From Chamaea fasciata (Eukaryota > Chordata > Aves > Passeriformes > Sylviidae): DNA of 64,000 nucleotides. Location: NCBI GenBank assembly GCA_029207755.1, contig JARCOQ010000012.1, positions 22,989,740 through 23,053,739 of the forward strand, written 5' to 3'. This document shows positions 62,201 through 64,000 of the stretch, piece after piece; the first letter of the stretch is position 1, and every line of letters begins with the position of its first letter. The position numbers were made by a program, and so were the translations under genes. Below the pieces are notes generated by a model. That model searched no databases. It saw only the letters and a program-made list of their open reading frames with translations, and had not been told where the DNA came from.

Positions 62201-64000
62201 TGGGATTGTTCTGGCCACTCCTCTGGGTCAGGCCCAGTCCATGCAGGGTGTTCTTTGTGCCCAGCCCTGCCACAGTAAATGAGATTTAATCTGTGCACAC
62301 CAAGGGGGGCTGTGCCCACGGGTACTGAAGGAATTGCACAGCATTGCAAACATTCCCAAATGTTTTCCCTTCCTCTTTTGAGCCTGTGGGATCAGCTCAT
62401 GGAGAGCAGACAACGGAAAGGAATACACCTCTCCCTTTACTCTTCATCTGCGTATTCAATCTCAGTTTGAATTCATCACATACCCCTGGCACATGCAAAA
62501 GAAAATACGAATCGCTTTTTCCATGTTTATAAAGCTTTCTTTATGAATGTGGAGCTATTTTTATCCATTGACATGCAGCAAGGTTTAAAGGCTCAGGTTA
62601 TTATCCTGGATTTACCTCAGTCCTGTACAGGGCCCTGACCAGTTACAACTCCACAGCTCCTCATTTACAGTGGGATGGAGAATCTGTCCTTATCAATCTT
62701 CTGAGATTTCAGCATTTATTTTTACTTGTTCGCTCAGAATCAGCCTGTTCTGAAGTTCCAGACTAACTGGAGTTCAGTCCCCTGAAAAGGAGCAGATTCC
62801 ATCCTATTGATTTCAGTTCTTTCTGGCAACTGGACCTGTAGCATTGATTTCTGACAAAGCACTGAGCTGAATAATGGATGTTGGCACCCTCAGTTCTGGC
62901 TGAAGTCTTGGGCCTGCTGAAATCGCTCCAAGTCAGGAGACTTTTTTTTGCTTCCCAAATGGATGGATATGTGTAGGTAGGGACTCCTAATATTTAAACC
63001 AAATAGGCTGTTTAGAACTAGCCAGGAGGAGTCACTGAGTTCCTGTCAGGCTCAGAACATGCAGAGCTGAACTGGCAACATTTAAGATGAATCTAAGGGA
63101 GATCCAGGCACCAGAGGAAATGATGAAAATAAATATCTGTATTTCTTTAGAAGAGCCATGTCTTTTAAAAAATCCTTCAAAGAGCCAACAAGGGATGCCG
63201 TTTCAGAAAACGCTGCTGCAAACAGATTTTATGTCAAATCAACTGGTTACAATCTGCATTCTGTGGAATGGGACACTTGCATTTAATTCTTCCTACTGCA
63301 GCAATGAAGGTTTCTCCAGGGGAAGAGCTCCCCAAGCTTTGTTGCTGTGCAGAATTAGGGCAAAATGTGTAAAGAGGAGGGCAGTGCTGATGCGATCCAA
63401 GGGTGTTTCCCTGGGAGGCAATTTCTAGGGTTCTATCACACCTGACTGCTGTAAAACCCTGGTTGTACCCTGTGGTAGAGGTCACTGAGCACAAAAAAAG
63501 GCTTTTTATGATATAGTTGGAAATTTGGGGTTCACATTTCACAGAACACACTAACCAGAAGGCTACCAAGCCACACTTCTTTTTGTCTCTCAAATGTGCG
63601 TAGCTTTCTTTTTCATTAAAATAAATTAGATTTAAGAGACGGAGTTTCTGCCTCTTCCTTCCAATCCGTCCAGGGATGGAGCACTGATTGTGGTGATAGT
63701 GAAAGACACAATTTTCATGTAGGGAGACCATATGTGGTTCTTTGCTGGTTTGTGAAATTTGAGTATTGCAAAAGAACTAAGAAATTCCATGCACAATCTG
63801 GGCTGGAAACAGCCTTGCAGAGAACATGCAGTCTGAATCTTCTGAATATTGGAAGGCTTCTAGGTAGAAATGTTTTGGCATGAGACGTTTACCTTGGGTT
63901 TCAAGTTTAGTCCAGGTGAGACCAGTAGAGATGGACAGGGCTCAGCTGTCCCTTTAAAAAGTTGAGGGTGGAAAGCCTGTGAGTTCTTATGGAGGTCTGT
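59281..64000. other. Unique noncoding DNA to the window end
   Basis: No gene recognised. The longest frame is 165 codons on the minus strand (63,234-63,731), without a domain. A15 at 61,103-61,117. A CpG-dense patch at 60,285-60,570 is listed separately. Confidence 0.55.
60285..60570. other. Small CpG-dense patch
   Basis: About 14 CpG sites in under 300 bp, including GCGCCGGG and CCCGGCGCGG, stand out from CpG-poor neighbours. It could be a weak CpG island, a relic of one, or a GC-rich fluctuation. No TATA box, splice donor or coding start can be tied to it. Confidence 0.3.

Overview
The window looks like intergenic or deep-intronic nuclear DNA from a bird, most likely a songbird. The lineage call rests on transposon remnants: several truncated CR1 LINEs of avian type, two of them close relatives (about 94% identical by eye) of a subfamily I associate with passerines, and a short tRNA-Ile-headed SINE with a CR1-like tail resembling TguSINE1 of zebra finch. 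There are no bacterial-style gene clusters. No rRNA, no intact tRNA, no CRISPR array, no viral gene and no protein-coding gene could be recognised. The long open frames are either artefacts of tandem repeats that lack stop codons or isolated frames with no recognisable domain. A single short exon of a large gene could be missed by reading alone.

Layout. From 1 to about 15.9 kb the DNA is AT-rich and unique, with small A-, T-, AAAC- and AAAAG-rich repeats and several blocks that look like candidate regulatory DNA. A CR1 fragment lies at 15,971-16,199. Unique DNA with further candidate blocks runs to 21.3 kb. The most repetitive part is 21.3-23.6 kb: a 15-unit minisatellite of 18/20 bp units, a 340 bp GC-rich spacer, and a roughly 1.6 kb minisatellite of mixed 16/17 bp units that contains a large internal duplication. 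An ATGG tetranucleotide array follows at 29.4-29.7 kb and an old CR1 at 31.3 kb. An old CR1 abuts the tRNA-Ile SINE at 39.2-39.45 kb. An uninterrupted array of 54 GGAGA units lies at 42,566-42,835. Then come the second young CR1 (48.4-48.7 kb), a short CR1 3' end (51.1 kb), an A/C-rich tract (53.04-53.17 kb) and an ancient CR1 on the plus strand (53.7-54.2 kb). The last 10 kb is unique DNA with a 35 bp A tract and a modest CpG-dense patch near 60.3-60.6 kb.

How it works together. No pathway or operon can be read here. Functional content, if any, is probably cis-regulatory: blocks rich in homeodomain-, POU- and ONECUT-like cores, of which two perfect octamers 30 bp apart near 56.7 kb and a 16 bp palindrome at 1.1 kb are the clearest. 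The tandem arrays are the most distinctive structural features and probably vary in length between individuals. All identities are from reading the sequence; no alignment or database search was run.
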